The notes under the pieces are model-generated. The model did no database searches and had not been told where the DNA came from. It was given only the letters and a program-made list of their open reading frames with translations. From NCBI GenBank assembly GCA_003184365.1, contig NKYR01000103.1, forward strand, positions 88,770-152,769: a DNA stretch of 64,000 nt, written 5' to 3'. The position numbers and the translations under genes were made by a program. Below, piece by piece: positions 1-11,899 of this stretch; the first letter of the stretch is position 1, and every line of letters starts with the position of its first letter. This DNA is from Evernia prunastri (lineage: Eukaryota; Ascomycota; Lecanoromycetes; Lecanorales; Parmeliaceae).

Positions 1-2385
1 CCTCGCTCTTTCAGAACTCCCTTCCTTCGATAACGTGTTGCGAAAAGAGTGTGTCCAATATTGAAACATCCTTGAAAACGGGACGTCCACTTGTCAGAAA
101 ACGCTTTGCAGTTTCTAACTGACAGCTTCAAACATTAGGATAGTTAATAGTACAAGAGCTAATATGGTAACACCAAGCGGACCGAATCCCTACCCCTTCA
201 CCTTACCACGAAGGCCCCCTAGCACCAGCTTCGTAGAAAGGGACTGTCATCCGACACTGCTCCAGCTCTCGCTCCTACCATTATTGCTCCACACATTCGG
301 CGAACCCCTGCACCTACGCCAGCCCCATCCTGCACCTCAACCTTTTATCGTGGTTGATAAAACTCTCGGCAAACCCAGTTACTCAAGATTGGAACATCAG
401 TACCATGTCAAGTAAATTGCACGCTGGCAGTTTCCAACAAGCTGATAATAACTAGACCCGGCTGTTGAGGCACGTTGGACGTCAAATCCCACTGGCCGAG
501 AAGAAGTCGTGCTTCCTCACTTAGGTAACATCAGGGTAAGGCCCTGGTGCTGCTCTACTGTTAGAAATAGCGGGGAAGGTGGGCACTCGACGAAGAACTT
601 GCATTGTTGAGGATACGAACATACGTGCTCAGATACCATTAGAGAAAGAGAAACCTACAGGATCCCAAGATCCTCGTCCTTAACAACTGAACATCCCCAT
701 ACCACAACCGTTCCGATCCACCCTTCAAACACATCTTCCGCCTTATATCCCCCACTCATGCACCGGGCATTCACATGCCTAGATAAGCAAACCAATCACC
801 TACCTCCCTTCCATATAAAACCAAATCCCACCATTGAAGCTCCCGACCATCCTCCCCGCACATACATACCCACCCCACCACCAGCTACCGAACCCCCGCT
901 CAGCTCTCGCCTCCTCGACAAACACCCCTGGAGAGAACAAGAAAGCAGAAGTAAAAAAGAAAAAGCACAGACTCCTCAGAATCCTCCACACCCGACCTCC
1001 TCTTCGAGCCTAGATAGCGTTTCGGAAGAGCTGCCTGCAACGGCCCGTTTCACTTTCAACCATTCTCCAAATATAGAGACACAGACGAAGGATCTTGGTC
1101 GCCCAACTATGCTGTAGGAGTACCCAGTATCTGTGACACAGAAGCGCCGCTATTTGCACTTGCTTCGCAGTTTCATAGTCGATGGCCCAAATTGGCCTCG
1201 AGCAGGACACATGCGAGCTACGTTCGGTAGGTAGACGGTTGAGGATGCCTGTTCGGTCCGATTCTACCATCTCTTAACTCAATGCTGTGATCTCGAGGCG
1301 TCTAAAAATGCCTCAGGTTCCGGACAGCTTTGTTAGGACTTTTTCACATACAGAAATACCTTGCAAATACTGACTCTTGGCATGTGCAAGCGCTATGTTG
1401 AGAGACGCATCATCTGGTGAGACCATTATTCCAAGTGTTCTCATCCCTTGGTACTAATGAGTGATGGAATCAGAACCTTCCCGTAGTGGCTGATCTAGGG
1501 GGAATGTTGAAATCTAAACATCTGTACGTCCATCAGAACTCAAGATTCGAGTGGTATTGCGTAAGTCTTCTAATCGCATGTGTGCTCTCATTATGGCACA
1601 ACACCTAACATGCTCAACCAACAGACCAATTGCTCAACACGCAACTGGGAAGACTTTCTCAACGTAGATAGGGCTAGCATCCGGAAATATCTTGTTGCTT
1701 ACGGTTTTCACAGCTATTCTTTACGTCCTTTGGCCGAGAGACATTTTCTAGTCATGCATACCACATCCGATCCAGATCCAGAAAGCGGGCCGCCGCGAAA
1801 CTCAACGGAGTCCGGGTCCACCGAGTACTTCGATGTCGACAATGATCTAAACCCCTTTTCCTCGGCCGCTATCCCATCATCCTCGATAGACGAATACTCA
1901 GCCGCTGCTCCATTGTCCTCGAGCAGCATCAACCGAGCCGCTTTTGGAGACGCCTCATGTCTGAGAAGTCTGAGCACGAAGTGTCGAATGTTAAAACTAG
2001 CCAAATAGTACAAACAACTCTGCAGCTAGGACGCTCAAAACGTCGATCAAATCTTATTCAGCCCGCGCAAGACAAGCAGATACTGGATGCAGTCTTCTGG
2101 GAGCTCGCAGGCATTGCGTTCCTTGTTTATAAAGAAGATGGACCCCATTTGGATCGTGGAGGATCTTCCTAGTCAGCAAGAGTATACTGGTCAGTCCGCG
2201 TGGCGGGCAACATCATCGATAACCGCGCCATAGCGCCAAGTGTATGCATACGATTTCAACTCTGAAAAGCGGCCAAAATCTAGATGCATTCCAAGCGATA
2301 TACGTGTGTCCAAGAACCATGTAGTCCGAGAGAGCTTTCAAGCACTGTTCAGACAATTCTGACAGGGCCATAGCACAAGGAGTGC
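1..2385. other. No supported gene (2.4 kb)
   Basis: Open frames here are short, overlap on both strands and show no recognisable domain, signal peptide or sensible splice structure. The stretch is of ordinary base composition and is not obviously RIPped. It may hold 3' UTR and intergenic sequence of the secreted-protein gene that ends at 2386. Confidence 0.4.
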
Positions 2386-3624
2386 TCAAGAGGTTGACCA
2401 TGACTCGTTCAATGCTTCGGATGAGATTGCATCTGTCAGCGAGGTCATATTGCCCGGGAACAGGGATAGCCCAGGTGATGGACCGGGACCCCACATCGTA
2501 ATGAAGAGGTCACCGTTCGCGCCTGTGGACTTTCGTTAACCCTGTTACAAAATTACGTGTTCAACTAGAGTCTTGGCTTACCAAGATCCGTGGCTTTGCC
2601 GGTCTTTCCATCTCTGACACACATCCCGGTGACAGCTACGGCAGCTTGCCAGATGTCGTACCAAGACACATCTTCTAATGGACCCCTAGTATCAATTCCT
2701 AAAACACATAAACGATCCGGAGCTGCCGCGACCTTATATTAGCAGAAGGCGGGACCCTGTGCGACTGCATATGGAGCCTTACATGCATCCATGCCTGGAA
2801 CAATCTTAGCTGCGCCACTACCTGCTTTTCCAAATGAAGTCACGTCTTTCGTGGCGAACATCAATTCGACGATGGCATTACAAGAGTTGAGAGGAGGCAC
2901 GGTAGAGCCTGGTGGCCCGACAGAGCCATCGAAGCATTGCACATGCGGTTCATATGGAGCTAGAGCCACTCCTAAGTTGTTATCTCCCCCTGAGGACTTC
3001 CGTGTCAGCGTGCTTTTGCTCTTGTTTTCTCAACTTAGACTTGAAGCTACACATTCGTGTACCCACCTATGTTGATTGCAAGTCCACCTGTATTAATGCC
3101 TGCTCCTGCGACGCAAGTTCCTAACACGGCGACGGCAGCTTGGAATACCTCAAGAGAGGTGGCAATAGCGGATGACCTGCCAGGCTTAAATTCCAGTTGG
3201 ACGGTGCAAAGCCCCTGTACTGCTTAGAAGTCAGATAATAAACAAAAGATGCTAGGAGACCGCCTTGAACGGCATACTCACTCCCAATCTGTCGGGAGGG
3301 AAGACCCACGTCCCATGTCTGAGGGTCAGCAGATCTTTCGCCAAAAACTACTTGCTGTGTACTACGCTTGATTGCTGTAATGGCGTCTTTGCAGTCGTCA
3401 GTGACTAGATCTCTTCCATACTCGGCACCGTCGCAAAAGACTGCTACTCTATTGGCGGATATGTTTGAGGATAGCGATGTCTGATTCAGGCGATCGATCG
3501 AACCCGAACGGCTTGACAGAAGTGATAGTTCGCTGGAATGGAGTTTTGTGTCTTGTACAGGCTGAACAACGAGCGCTCGAACGAGAAGAAATAAAAATGT
3601 TTGGATTGGGCGTGTCAGTTTCAT
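2386..3624 (-). CDS. Secreted protein with two tandem homologous domains
   Basis: I read five exons: 3624-3282, 3219-3067, 2971-2766, 2732-2582 and 2522-2386, whose phases close to 329 residues. The start at 3624 gives a hydrophobic signal peptide (MKLTRPIQTFLFLLV); an upstream ATG at 3645 would add seven polar residues. Two units of similar layout follow. Each has a Cys near its start (VAVFCDGAEYG in unit 1, VQCFDGSVGPP in unit 2), an internal Cys in a DDCKDAI or NSCNAIV context, and a closing segment (VFQAAVAVLGTCV in unit 1, IWQAAVAVTGMCV in unit 2). Unit 1 also carries QQVVFGERS. This pattern is familiar from uncharacterised small secreted proteins of ascomycetes, usually single-unit as far as I recall. 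No enzyme motif is visible. I infer an extracellular or wall-associated role, possibly host- or substrate-facing. The family match is from memory. Confidence 0.7.
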
Positions 3625-3645
3625 GTTGTTTCCTCCGACGAGCAC

Positions 3646-4361
3646 TAGAAACGACGAGCCTTAGGAAAAACAGGCTTCACTCTGTATCGGAAAAATCCCC
3701 CGTCATTAAAGGCAGGCACATTGATAGCACATTTCCGTTGCCTTGCCTCTAGTAAAAGACAAAGGTTTACATCATGTTACCACTCTTACTTGGAGCGACA
3801 TCGCAGCCATTGAGGCAATGTCGAACCTAGATTGACAAGCGGCAGTACTCGCATACCATCATACTCCCGCTATGCGATGGCTAGCAGCTCGGACCATAGC
3901 ACCCATTCTGTTACCCAGTAATCGTCATTGAGCAATCATGGCGAGGTAACATTGGTGGCAGCAATAAGACACCATAAAACATTGCGAATCAGACTGGCCA
4001 CAATGGAATACCTAGGTACCTAGTTGCTGGCATGAAGAATAAGGCGATCATATAACCGCGGCAGGCTATCGGTGATGGCCACGAGGTAGATGCATGGTTT
4101 TGGAGAACGAATAAGCGACCACAGCACTCGACTCTAACCATGCCAGCATCTGGATGCGGAGCCCCAGCTACCCCACAGCCGCCTGTGTAATCAAGTCACG
4201 TTTGCCGATCGAGTCACACCACAACTGCGCGCATTGCCTTCCAACCAATACCTCGACAGAAAACAGAACAATGTGTACCGTAGCACCTGTAGGCGATGAC
4301 TTGCAGCATGCATCGTACCGCATGTGGATTGTAGGTACCGTAGATGAAAGTGTTTGCTTAG
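3646..4361. other. Intergenic, no gene seen
   Basis: Upstream region of the secreted-protein gene on the minus strand. It probably includes its promoter. I see no convincing ORF, RNA or repeat before the LINE tail near 4362. Confidence 0.4.
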
Positions 4362-5220
4362 ATTGATTGATTGATTGATTATGTCATACTACCCTGAAGT
4401 TAGTCCCTTAGTGGGGCAACTATGCGAGATTACATAATCCATCTACCAGCCAATCCAGCCAATCATATTGCCCCACTAGCAAAAGTAAAGCTATACAAAT
4501 CAGTGTAGATCCACTTGCTGCCTCATTGCATGCATCCTTGTGGGGGGGTACCCTACTACGCTGGGGCCCCCCACATCGTGGCCGCGTCCTGCTTGTTGAT
4601 ATCATGCCTCTACGAATCCTTTTTCTTGTTCTTCATCGAGGGCTCGAAATTGCCCAATGAGCCCAGTATTCCATATAAAATTCGCCGCCATGGAGGCGTA
4701 GCGAGGTGTTGTCAGCATATCTTCGTGAGTTATCACCCCCCCTTGCACCTTCCTCCTTTCCGCTGCCCAAAGCCTACTCCTCTGCTTTGCATACAGCCTA
4801 CATTCGTGTAGTAGGTGGCGGGCGGTCTGTCTAGCCCGCCCACATTCGCATTTGTCGTTATCGGTGTCTGGTACCCTCCTGTCGAATAGGAAGGCCCTGA
4901 GACCGATCTTTTCGGTTCGTATTTGTGTGATCAGTGACGTCTTAGCACGTTTAACTCTAGCATGCAATCGCATGGTTTTGTTGGACGGTATGGGTTGAAT
5001 CTTCCTCAGAGCATTACCGCGTGTTTCCCTGGCCCATTCTTTGGCCAGCGATCGATTTAGGAGGTCGAAATCCTGCTCTTCAGGCCCTCCACCCAGTTTG
5101 CGCCCTGTGATTGCTTCGAGGTCACTTTCGCACTTGGCTCAGACTTTTCCTCTAGGCCAGGGTTTCACGTAGTTGGTGGGCAAGGCCAACCATCGCCTGA
5201 GTCGATCGCTGTTTACTCCT
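4362..5220 (-). mobile_element. 5'-truncated, dead LINE (non-LTR retrotransposon) 3' end
   Basis: The minus strand encodes the C-terminal end of a fungal Tad1-like LINE ORF2. The closing zinc-finger-like motif CECGRARQTARHLLHEC is visible, followed by about 75 residues to a stop at 4602. The frame continues upstream to about 5220 through segments such as DFDLLNRSLAKEW. One in-frame TGA at 5141-5139 interrupts it where a Trp codon is likely, as in a TGG to TGA change. Downstream lies about 220 bp of 3' UTR ending in a four-base repeat tail at 4362-4381 (TTGA units on the plus strand), typical of some non-LTR elements. Reverse transcriptase and endonuclease regions are absent, so this is a 5'-truncated dead copy. 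Confidence 0.75.
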
Positions 5221-5599
5221 TAAGCATACCTCCTACGAGACTAGGTGTACGGCACCGCTTTGGCTTGCTCTCTGCTCCGCCTCAGGCCCTCATTGTGAGG
5301 TAGTTGACTTCTCGTAGCTCTCGGTATACCGACATGCGCATACTGTCCTCTCGGGCTGTGTAGATAGTCTCATCCAGCCCCAATGACTGGCAGTGGCCAC
5401 CATTACACACCACGCCCCACAGGGTTTGAATCCCCGCTTCGCGTTACCATCAGAGGTCTCCCTCATTCTGGCCGACCATGTCTCGCAGGGACTGCCACAG
5501 TATCGTCCTTGCCAGCGACAACACTGTAGTGTTTCCACCCTACTAACCAAAGAACGCTGCAACACACGCCCGGCTTTGCCTGTGTCGAGATCCACTTAT

Positions 5600-6330
5600 C
5601 CATTCCCAGCTGATGACTGCAAGGGGAGACTTGAACTCCCAGGATGTGGAGAAATCGGTATTAACAGGTTCCTTACGCATGATGGTCCACGTTCCCCAAG
5701 GGTGTCCTGTCCGGTAGCTAGCAGACTGACACTTCCACCGTTAGAGACCGGTTTCGGTCCACGTCGCCGACGCGTGGTAGCCACCGATCGGATGGTTTTC
5801 ATAAGCGATTTCCCCTGTATGTAGCTGGGCGCGACCCAACCTGTTTCAGCCCGTAGGGCCCGTCCCTGCGTAGGGTTTGCCCGTGTCGGAACCCAGGCAT
5901 TAGCATCTTCGCTCGCCCACTCACGAGCTTACGTCGACACCCGCTCTGGTGCCTGTGGGGTGCCCGTGTAGAGACCCTCTCTTTCAGCTGCTGACTGCAA
6001 GGAAGGACTTGAACCCTCAAGAGGTGGAGGAACCCTGTCTTAACGATGTGTCCTCAGGACCGGTATTAACGAGTCTCCAGCACCTCTTGTAGAGCTCCCA
6101 AGCGCGTCGCTTAGCCCCCAGCTTGTGACTGCGAGGATGGACTTGAACCACCAAAGGTATGGCTATCGCGTTTTACCCCCTTAATCTCTTTCTCTAACGC
6201 GATTGTAGCCGGTATTAACGATATGTTCTTGACATCTCTTGCAATCAAATCAATAACGCGTTTTACGCGTTGACACCTCAGCTGATGACTGTAGAGAGGG
6301 ACTTGAACCCACAAGGCATGAACGCGTCGG
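5600..6330 (-). repeat. Four tRNA-T-arm-like repeat units
   Basis: Four related segments start at about 5607, 5985, 6120 and 6279 on the plus strand, with the motif CAGCTxxTGACTG. On the minus strand each contains TTCAAGT flanked by five-base arms: GGGAG/CTCCC, GAGGG/CCTTC, GGTGG/CCATC and GTGGG/CCCTC. Three of the four form full 5-bp stems (counting G-U) even though their bases differ; the fourth has one mismatch. Together with a 7-nt segment after the stem (CTTGCAG, CTTGCAG, CTCGCAG, TCTACAG), this resembles a tRNA T arm and 3' acceptor strand, and TTCAAGTCC matches a B box. Three of the units also have GTTAATACCG nearby (plus-strand 5656, 6061, 6210). No complete cloverleaf could be drawn, so these are tRNA-derived or SINE-like remnants rather than confirmed tRNA genes. 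Confidence 0.45.
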
Positions 6331-6420
6331 CAGCGATGTTGAATGATTCTTTCCCATGTGAAATATGCGCTGGCATCCCTGCGACGCGTCAACAATTGTG
6401 ATATATATACATACCATCCG

Positions 6421-6790
6421 ACGGTGAGGCCGCTGGACTCAGCGAAGGTATTTATTATATTTATCTATAAGAGAAGTATATAAAATAGACTAGATATATA
6501 TAGTAGTGTAAGACTTAAACGTTAAAGCTTAATATACTCTTATTATCTAATAATCGCCGAGGCGAATATAATAAATATATTAACTTTTTTCGCAATTATT
6601 AGCTTTATTATATACGATCGAATATTATAAAAATTTATGTATTATAATTTTCTTATATAGATAAATTATATAAGATCTTAAAAGTAATAATTAAAGTTCA
6701 CTGAAATAGAAAGAGATAGTAATATTGAAGTGAGAAAAAGTAGACAGTAACAATTTGTTACATCTCGGCGGTTATCGGATAGATATAAGT
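6421..6790. mobile_element. RIPped AT-rich repeat, copy A
   Basis: This stretch is extremely AT-rich. From about 6545 to 6780 it is a diverged copy of 15540-15765: both run from an AATATAATAAATATATTAAC block through AATAGAAAGAGATAGTAATAT to CAGTAACAATTTGTTA and CTCGGCGGTTAT. The differences are largely C/T and G/A, as expected of RIP. On the minus strand the edge reads TGTAACAAATTGTTAC, which could be an LTR start, but I cannot find the partner end. Confidence 0.6.
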
Positions 6791-7699
6791 GAGAGCATAA
6801 CGACAGCGACGACGACGTAGAGGATAAAAAAGCCAACATAGAAACCACATCAGGCTAACGCGATGGACGAACTATATACGACCTCAAGTTTCAATAATTC
6901 TGTATCTACAGCCTACATACATAACACGAATTGATCTACTGCTTGCAATGGGCGCTCGACGCATCCAAAAAAAAAGGGGCGGGCCGAGCTGCCAAGTGGA
7001 AGCCTCCGCCAAGGGTTCTGCAAACAGCTGTAATTACCTTCTCCCACCAACCATCAGCTATCAACTCAACCTCCTCTTCAGACCCCTCCCGGCCCTCCCT
7101 CAGTACCAAAGACTTGTTCTTCTCTCGTGAAATTGGTCTGGGCCATCTCGCAGCTGAGTCGCACTTGCATTGAACAGTTCGTAAATGGCATGGCATGGCA
7201 TCGCTGAGATATACATACCAAGCGCCAGACAGCCAGGGCACTACTTCCAACCCAGGTATATGGCATTGCGCATGAGCCGTTTGGAAACTGACAGATTAAG
7301 GTGTCGCTCCCAACCCCTTTAGAGGGCGCAGTCGAGTCACGCAACGAACGGGGAGAGCTGAGCCACAGCAATGCGGTCTATATGTACCTTTGAAGGAAGG
7401 ACAGAGCGAGCACATGTTTTGAAATTGTATGATGGTTGCAATTAAAGCTTAGGATGGAAATGACAGCGCGGTGTATCGATAGAGAGAGAGAAACCTATCC
7501 ACTCAGGAAATGAGAAAAGCTTCTCAAATGAATTTGAGACAGCCTTTTCGGTCAGACGTCAAAGTAGGAACGGTTTGAGATCGATACGTTGCATAATGCA
7601 GCCTAGAAAGCTCTTTGCAGAACATCAAATATTGTATACTGATATGTGCTTTGCTGCCCGCCATCCTACCTCTCTCACCGACCGCGTACAAACAGACTT
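6791..7699. other. Intergenic, no gene seen
   Basis: Composition returns to normal. Short open frames on both strands lack domains or splice logic. The right part is the 3' flank of the CmcJ-like gene. Confidence 0.4.
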
Positions 7700-8799
7700 T
7701 CAGTCAACATCGCCGTACGAAACCAGAGTCCGGACTTCAATACTCTCCCTCGGCAGCTCATCTGCGCTCGCCATTGGGTTCGGGAACGACGTGTGAGGTA
7801 CACCTAGAGAATGAATAAGCGATTCTGGCAAACCAGACAACTTTAAATAAAAGACTGGACCAAACTTACCAAGTCGCCCAGCAGGATGCGAGTCTGCTTG
7901 TCTGAACACCAAGAGCTCCGACGGGTCATGGTCTTCGAGGTAGTACCACTTCTGGGCCGCGTTGTAGTGCACCTGCATGTTTTCATTGACTTTGGTATCG
8001 AAAACCACATCCGAGGGCGTCAAGTCGTCCGCTTGGATACTCGCGGCGTCGCACAGTGCGAGGGGCCAGTCTCGCAGTGGCCCGCGCAGCGGCTTCCAGA
8101 CACTGGTGAGACTGATAAGCATCCTGGCTCGGCCAGAAACAGAAGTGAAAGAAGATACTGACTTGACGACCTGATACCGAAGGTTTGGCGAGACTTTCGC
8201 CGCAGCGTTGTTCACTGTTCGGAAAGTTTTGACGGCATCCTCGGGGGTCGAGTCTTGTATCTGTATCAGTTTCCCAATCCATGTCGCAAATTTTGTGCGA
8301 TATGGATAGAGCGCCATGGAGATACTGACCGATATGAGCCACCGTCGACGGCTGAGTGAACTCGTACCCTTCACCTTCTTTTACAACTGGAAAACCTGGA
8401 TCACGTTTTCGGACCTCCGGGCCGTCAGTGTAACGTTTCATTCAGCATGCAGGGCTATAGGCGCACCACGTATTGGTATACTTGGACCTTGTCGGCACCC
8501 AGACGCGTTTTGAGTTGCTCTGCAACCATGTTCAGGTACCTGCGTATCCCCTCCGGGTTACTGAAATCGTCATAAGGGACCTCCTTGTCCATTTTCAACA
8601 CGGCAAAGCCATTCTTTTCCAGGGAAAACTGCCGTTCCTGGCCTCGGATACTGTTGACTTGGATGGGTTCCTGCTTCTGGAGTCGGATGTTCGATGTCGG
8701 TATCCCCTTGGCTGCTACGTACTTGAGCTGGTACGGCTTCTCGTGTTCGTATAATTTGTCCCGTGTGAGGAAATGCATGGAGGTCTCCACGACTGCCAT
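7700..8799 (-). CDS. CmcJ/AsaB-like hydroxylase-type enzyme
   Basis: Five exons (8799-8467, 8414-8330, 8253-8163, 8102-7870, 7803-7700) close in phase to 281 residues, the usual size for this family. Recognisable blocks in order are an N-terminal RQFSLEKNGFAVL-type segment, QYVVRKRDPGF across intron 1, VAHIDSTPEDAV across intron 2, NVWKPLRGPLRDWPLALCD across intron 3, and a C-terminal VPHTSFPNP...RESIEVR. These are hallmarks of the CmcJ/NvfI/AsaB group found in fungal secondary-metabolite clusters and in cephamycin synthesis, usually described as Fe(II)/2-oxoglutarate-type oxygenases (hydroxylase/desaturase). The His in VAHID is a plausible metal ligand. No biosynthetic core enzyme lies within the window nearby, so its substrate cannot be inferred. 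It sits next to AT-rich repeat DNA. Confidence 0.85.
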
Positions 8800-9970
8800 G
8801 ATGACGATGAGAATGAGATGATGGTTACGAAGAGGGGTCCGCTTTGGAGGAGTCTTTGGGTGAATGGTCTATGAAAGGCGGGGGAAGATAGTGGAGATGA
8901 TGTATTTAGAGCTTCCCCGCCGAGGTGTTTGGGTCATCATGCATTGAGCGCCACGACAAATCAGCAGAGTTCGAACGATGCTAGCTAAAGTGCTTGGCTT
9001 GTTCGAATTGGAGTCCAGACAGTCAATACGAGCGAGCCAGCTCCTTCCTCATGACGACTTGACGAGCTAATCAAGCCATCGGTCTTTCTTAGTATTTGTT
9101 GTATACATACTTTGCGTACGAGAAAAGGATACCGGAGTCGACCGATGTTGATCTCCATGCAATTGTTGGACCAACAAGTACCTAGCGCGCGCGGGGATTG
9201 AGGCTAGTACTCTTGTATCTATCCTAAGGTTGCTCTATTCCAGAATCCAGAACCTGTAGAGGAGCCAAAAAGCCATGGTATCAGCATGGGATTGTTGCTC
9301 GGGCCTTAGGTCGCATATCGGATATCCTCTGTGTGAATTAATGATCTGATAATTCGCACTAAGAAACACCAAGGCTGAGACCCGCTAAACCCAAGCGGGA
9401 ATACTTAAGCGCGACCGAGAGTGAGCGAGAAGCCTCCCGTTTCTTTTCATCGACTTTGATATGTATATTTAACTACACCAAGTATAGCTGCATCGATAGC
9501 AGTATCTTTAATGTCACGACTCTACTGCGGGAATGCTCGGATTCTTGGCAATGGCATACACAATCTCTCCGGTGCGGGGAGATGATTCGCTGCTGGAGCA
9601 AGTCACAACTGCCAAGACATACCAACATCCTAGAGTACCAGATGATCGACAATGCATAGTGCGAAGTTACGCAGGTGTCAAAAGTAGAAATGAGACTGTG
9701 AGAACAGCGAGGTAGATATTGATCGTCAGCCTTTAGATCAGCCTGGTCCTTGGTGGCTTGTCCAGAAGGTATCCTCGCGGCCATATGAGAAGGTGCTCTG
9801 TCGCTCGTTCCTTCCACCCACTTTCCCTGCTACACTCATCGCACCACATATCTCACAACTCACATCATCGCAACGCATACAACCGGTAAGTCGGGTATTC
9901 CGTATACTTACTTTCAATCTACCACCGTTCTGACATATCTCACAAGAACCGTCGCCGCCTACCAAAAAGA
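8800..9970. other. Intergenic with promoters
   Basis: No supported ORF. It holds the CmcJ-like promoter on the left and the upstream region of the repeat-protein gene on the right. At about 9891-9947 a possible 5' UTR intron (GTAAGT donor, CACAAG acceptor) precedes the repeat protein's ATG. Confidence 0.35.
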
Positions 9971-10660
9971 ATGCTTGCCACTACCGACCAACCACCCAAA
10001 GACCAGCCATGGAAGGCTCATTGGTCTCCTGTTGACCAGGATTCCATGACTGCGAATCAGAACTACCTCGTCGATGATGATGGCTTTCTGCTCATAGACG
10101 GCTGCAATGGCGGCGGCTTCCATGCCGAGCTTGCGTGCGCCCGCAAGGAGACGAAGAAGTCCAAGGCTCAGCCATGGAAGGCCCATTGGTCTCCTGTTGA
10201 TGAGGGATCCATGACTGCCAACCAGAACTATCTCGTCGATGATGCTGGCTCTCTGCTCATAGACGGCGTCTGCGGAGGCGAAATCCCTATCGAGCTTGCG
10301 TGCGCCCGCAAGGAGATCAAGGCGTCCAAGACGCAGCGATGGAAGGCCCATTGGTCTCCCGTTGATGAGGGATCCATGACTGCGAATCAGAACTATCGTG
10401 TCGATGACGCCGACTCTCTGCTTATAGACGGCATCGATAGCGGGCACCCATATATCGAGCTGGCTTGCTCTCGCAAGGAAATCCAAGTGTCTAAGACGCA
10501 GCCATGGAAGGCCCATTGGTCTCCCGTTGATGAGGGATCTATGACTACGAGCCAGAACTATCGTGTCGATGACGCCGGCTCTCTGCTTATAGACGGCGAC
10601 AGTGGCGGGCACATATTTATCGAGCTGGCTTGCTCTCGCAAGATGGAAGAGGGCATCTGA
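9971..10660 (+). CDS. Protein of four tandem 55-residue repeats, unknown family
   Basis: The 229-residue ORF is almost entirely four copies of an exact 165-bp unit with anchors at 10007, 10172, 10337 and 10502. Each unit has the order PWKAHWSPVD, SMTxNQNY, VDDxxxLLIDG, then IELAC(A/S)RKE (AELACARKE in unit 1). The first 12 residues are unique. A 217-residue ORF runs antisense through the same repeats, but copy-to-copy changes favour the plus strand: CCT/CCC, CTC/CTT and TAC/TAT are silent there, while the first two alter residues in the antisense frame. There is no signal peptide, transmembrane segment or known motif. Each unit keeps at least one Cys and several Trp/Asp. Basic pairs close each unit as RK or KK, not the KR usual for Kex2-cut precursors, so a fungal RiPP precursor is not supported. 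Function unknown. A leader exon upstream cannot be excluded. Confidence 0.65.
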   Translation: MLATTDQPPKDQPWKAHWSPVDQDSMTANQNYLVDDDGFLLIDGCNGGGFHAELACARKETKKSKAQPWKAHWSPVDEGSMTANQNYLVDDAGSLLIDGVCGGEIPIELACARKEIKASKTQRWKAHWSPVDEGSMTANQNYRVDDADSLLIDGIDSGHPYIELACSRKEIQVSKTQPWKAHWSPVDEGSMTTSQNYRVDDAGSLLIDGDSGGHIFIELACSRKMEEGI

Positions 10661-10944
10661 AAAGGGAAGGAAAGGGGCTCCGTTGGAGAATCCGTCCGGT
10701 CAGACTCTCTGTGCGAATTGGTCAAGTGACGTGAAGCTGACGTTCTGTAGCTCCGATGTGAGAAGATGAAGACTGCCTTGCTGGGAATGAAATCATGTGT
10801 CCATTCTTTTGTGATCAGAGCTGAAAACGAGTAAGGTTCCAGAATTTGGGACTCGCGATGTACTGTCATTACTGTCGTTACTGCCAATATAACAATGAAT
10901 GATTCGCGGAACAAAGCGAATACCTATTGTAAGATGCGCCTACC

Positions 10945-10945
10945 G

Positions 10946-10976
<31 letters not shown>

Positions 10977-10979
10977 TGT
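10945..10979. repeat. (GT)n microsatellite
   Basis: About 35 bp of alternating G and T interrupted by one GG, just 3' of the repeat-protein gene. It is a simple-sequence repeat of no evident function. Confidence 0.95.
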
Positions 10980-11899
10980 ACTCATCTACCTCGTTTCTCC
11001 AGTCCCTAAATTTTTTTCTTGCCAACCGTGGGCCCTACGAAATGGAGGCCCAAATCATGACCGATGGATCATGTAGCACAGATGGCACAGTGGAGGTACG
11101 TCATCTTCCGTCTCACTGATAAACCTCCACTTGCGAGGCTGACTGTGTGAAAAGTTCCGGAGGGAGATGAAGGGAGACAGGGAGGGAGAGATGGGGTTTC
11201 GGACTCGTCCGTAGAATCACGTGGTAGGCTATATGGTTCTGGCGAGTTGTCGGGGTTACAATCCAAAATGACAAGATCACCGCCGTGCATGAATCATACG
11301 TTGTAAGCCTAGCCTAGCGTCCTGCCAAGTCGTACCCCAGTAGCGTGGTATCCCATCGAATCATCAAGTCGCATCCCAGTACGGTATGGGCAAGAATCAT
11401 GTGCGGTGTGAGTGGGCGAGGACAGTGATTTACCGCAACAGGAGTCGATGGACTATAGCTCAATTGGCAGGATTCAAGAACTCAAATCCCTGCATTCCCT
11501 CACCGTTTGAACCCTTCCAGAAAATGCATTTCCTCCACGTGTCGTTTGTCGGATATGCGCCAGCTACCGCCCGCCTCGCGATCCATCTCTCAGGGATGTC
11601 GTTCCGTGACGTGAGCCGGCGAATTCCCAATCGTCTCCTACAACCCATTTGGGCACATACAGATTCTCCACCACCCGTTGCCCGATCACAGGGTCCAGCC
11701 CCACATATAGTACCACGAGCAGACTGCCTTTCCGAACCCCAACAGGTCTGCGTCCCGTCCCTTTGACAGCAATGACGAGCATCGATAGCGAGGACGCGAC
11801 GAGAGCGGCCGGTGATATGATCCAAGGCCAGCGGACATGGTAGCCGGGGCTATCAGCAACACCGTCGTACATACTATCCGAACGCGGTATGATCTAACG
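10980..11899. other. Intergenic, no gene seen
   Basis: Several overlapping open frames on both strands at 11386-11870 show no domain and no agreement between frames. TAGCTCAATTGG at 11455-11466 resembles a tRNA A box, but no cloverleaf forms around it. Confidence 0.35.

Noticed and set aside
9959..10612. 217-codon antisense ORF through the four repeats
   Set aside because: The repeat length is a multiple of three, so opposite-strand frames stay open by default, and unit-to-unit changes are silent only in the plus frame.
11455..11530. Possible tRNA (A-box-like TAGCTCAATTGG)
   Set aside because: No paired D arm, anticodon arm or T arm could be drawn.
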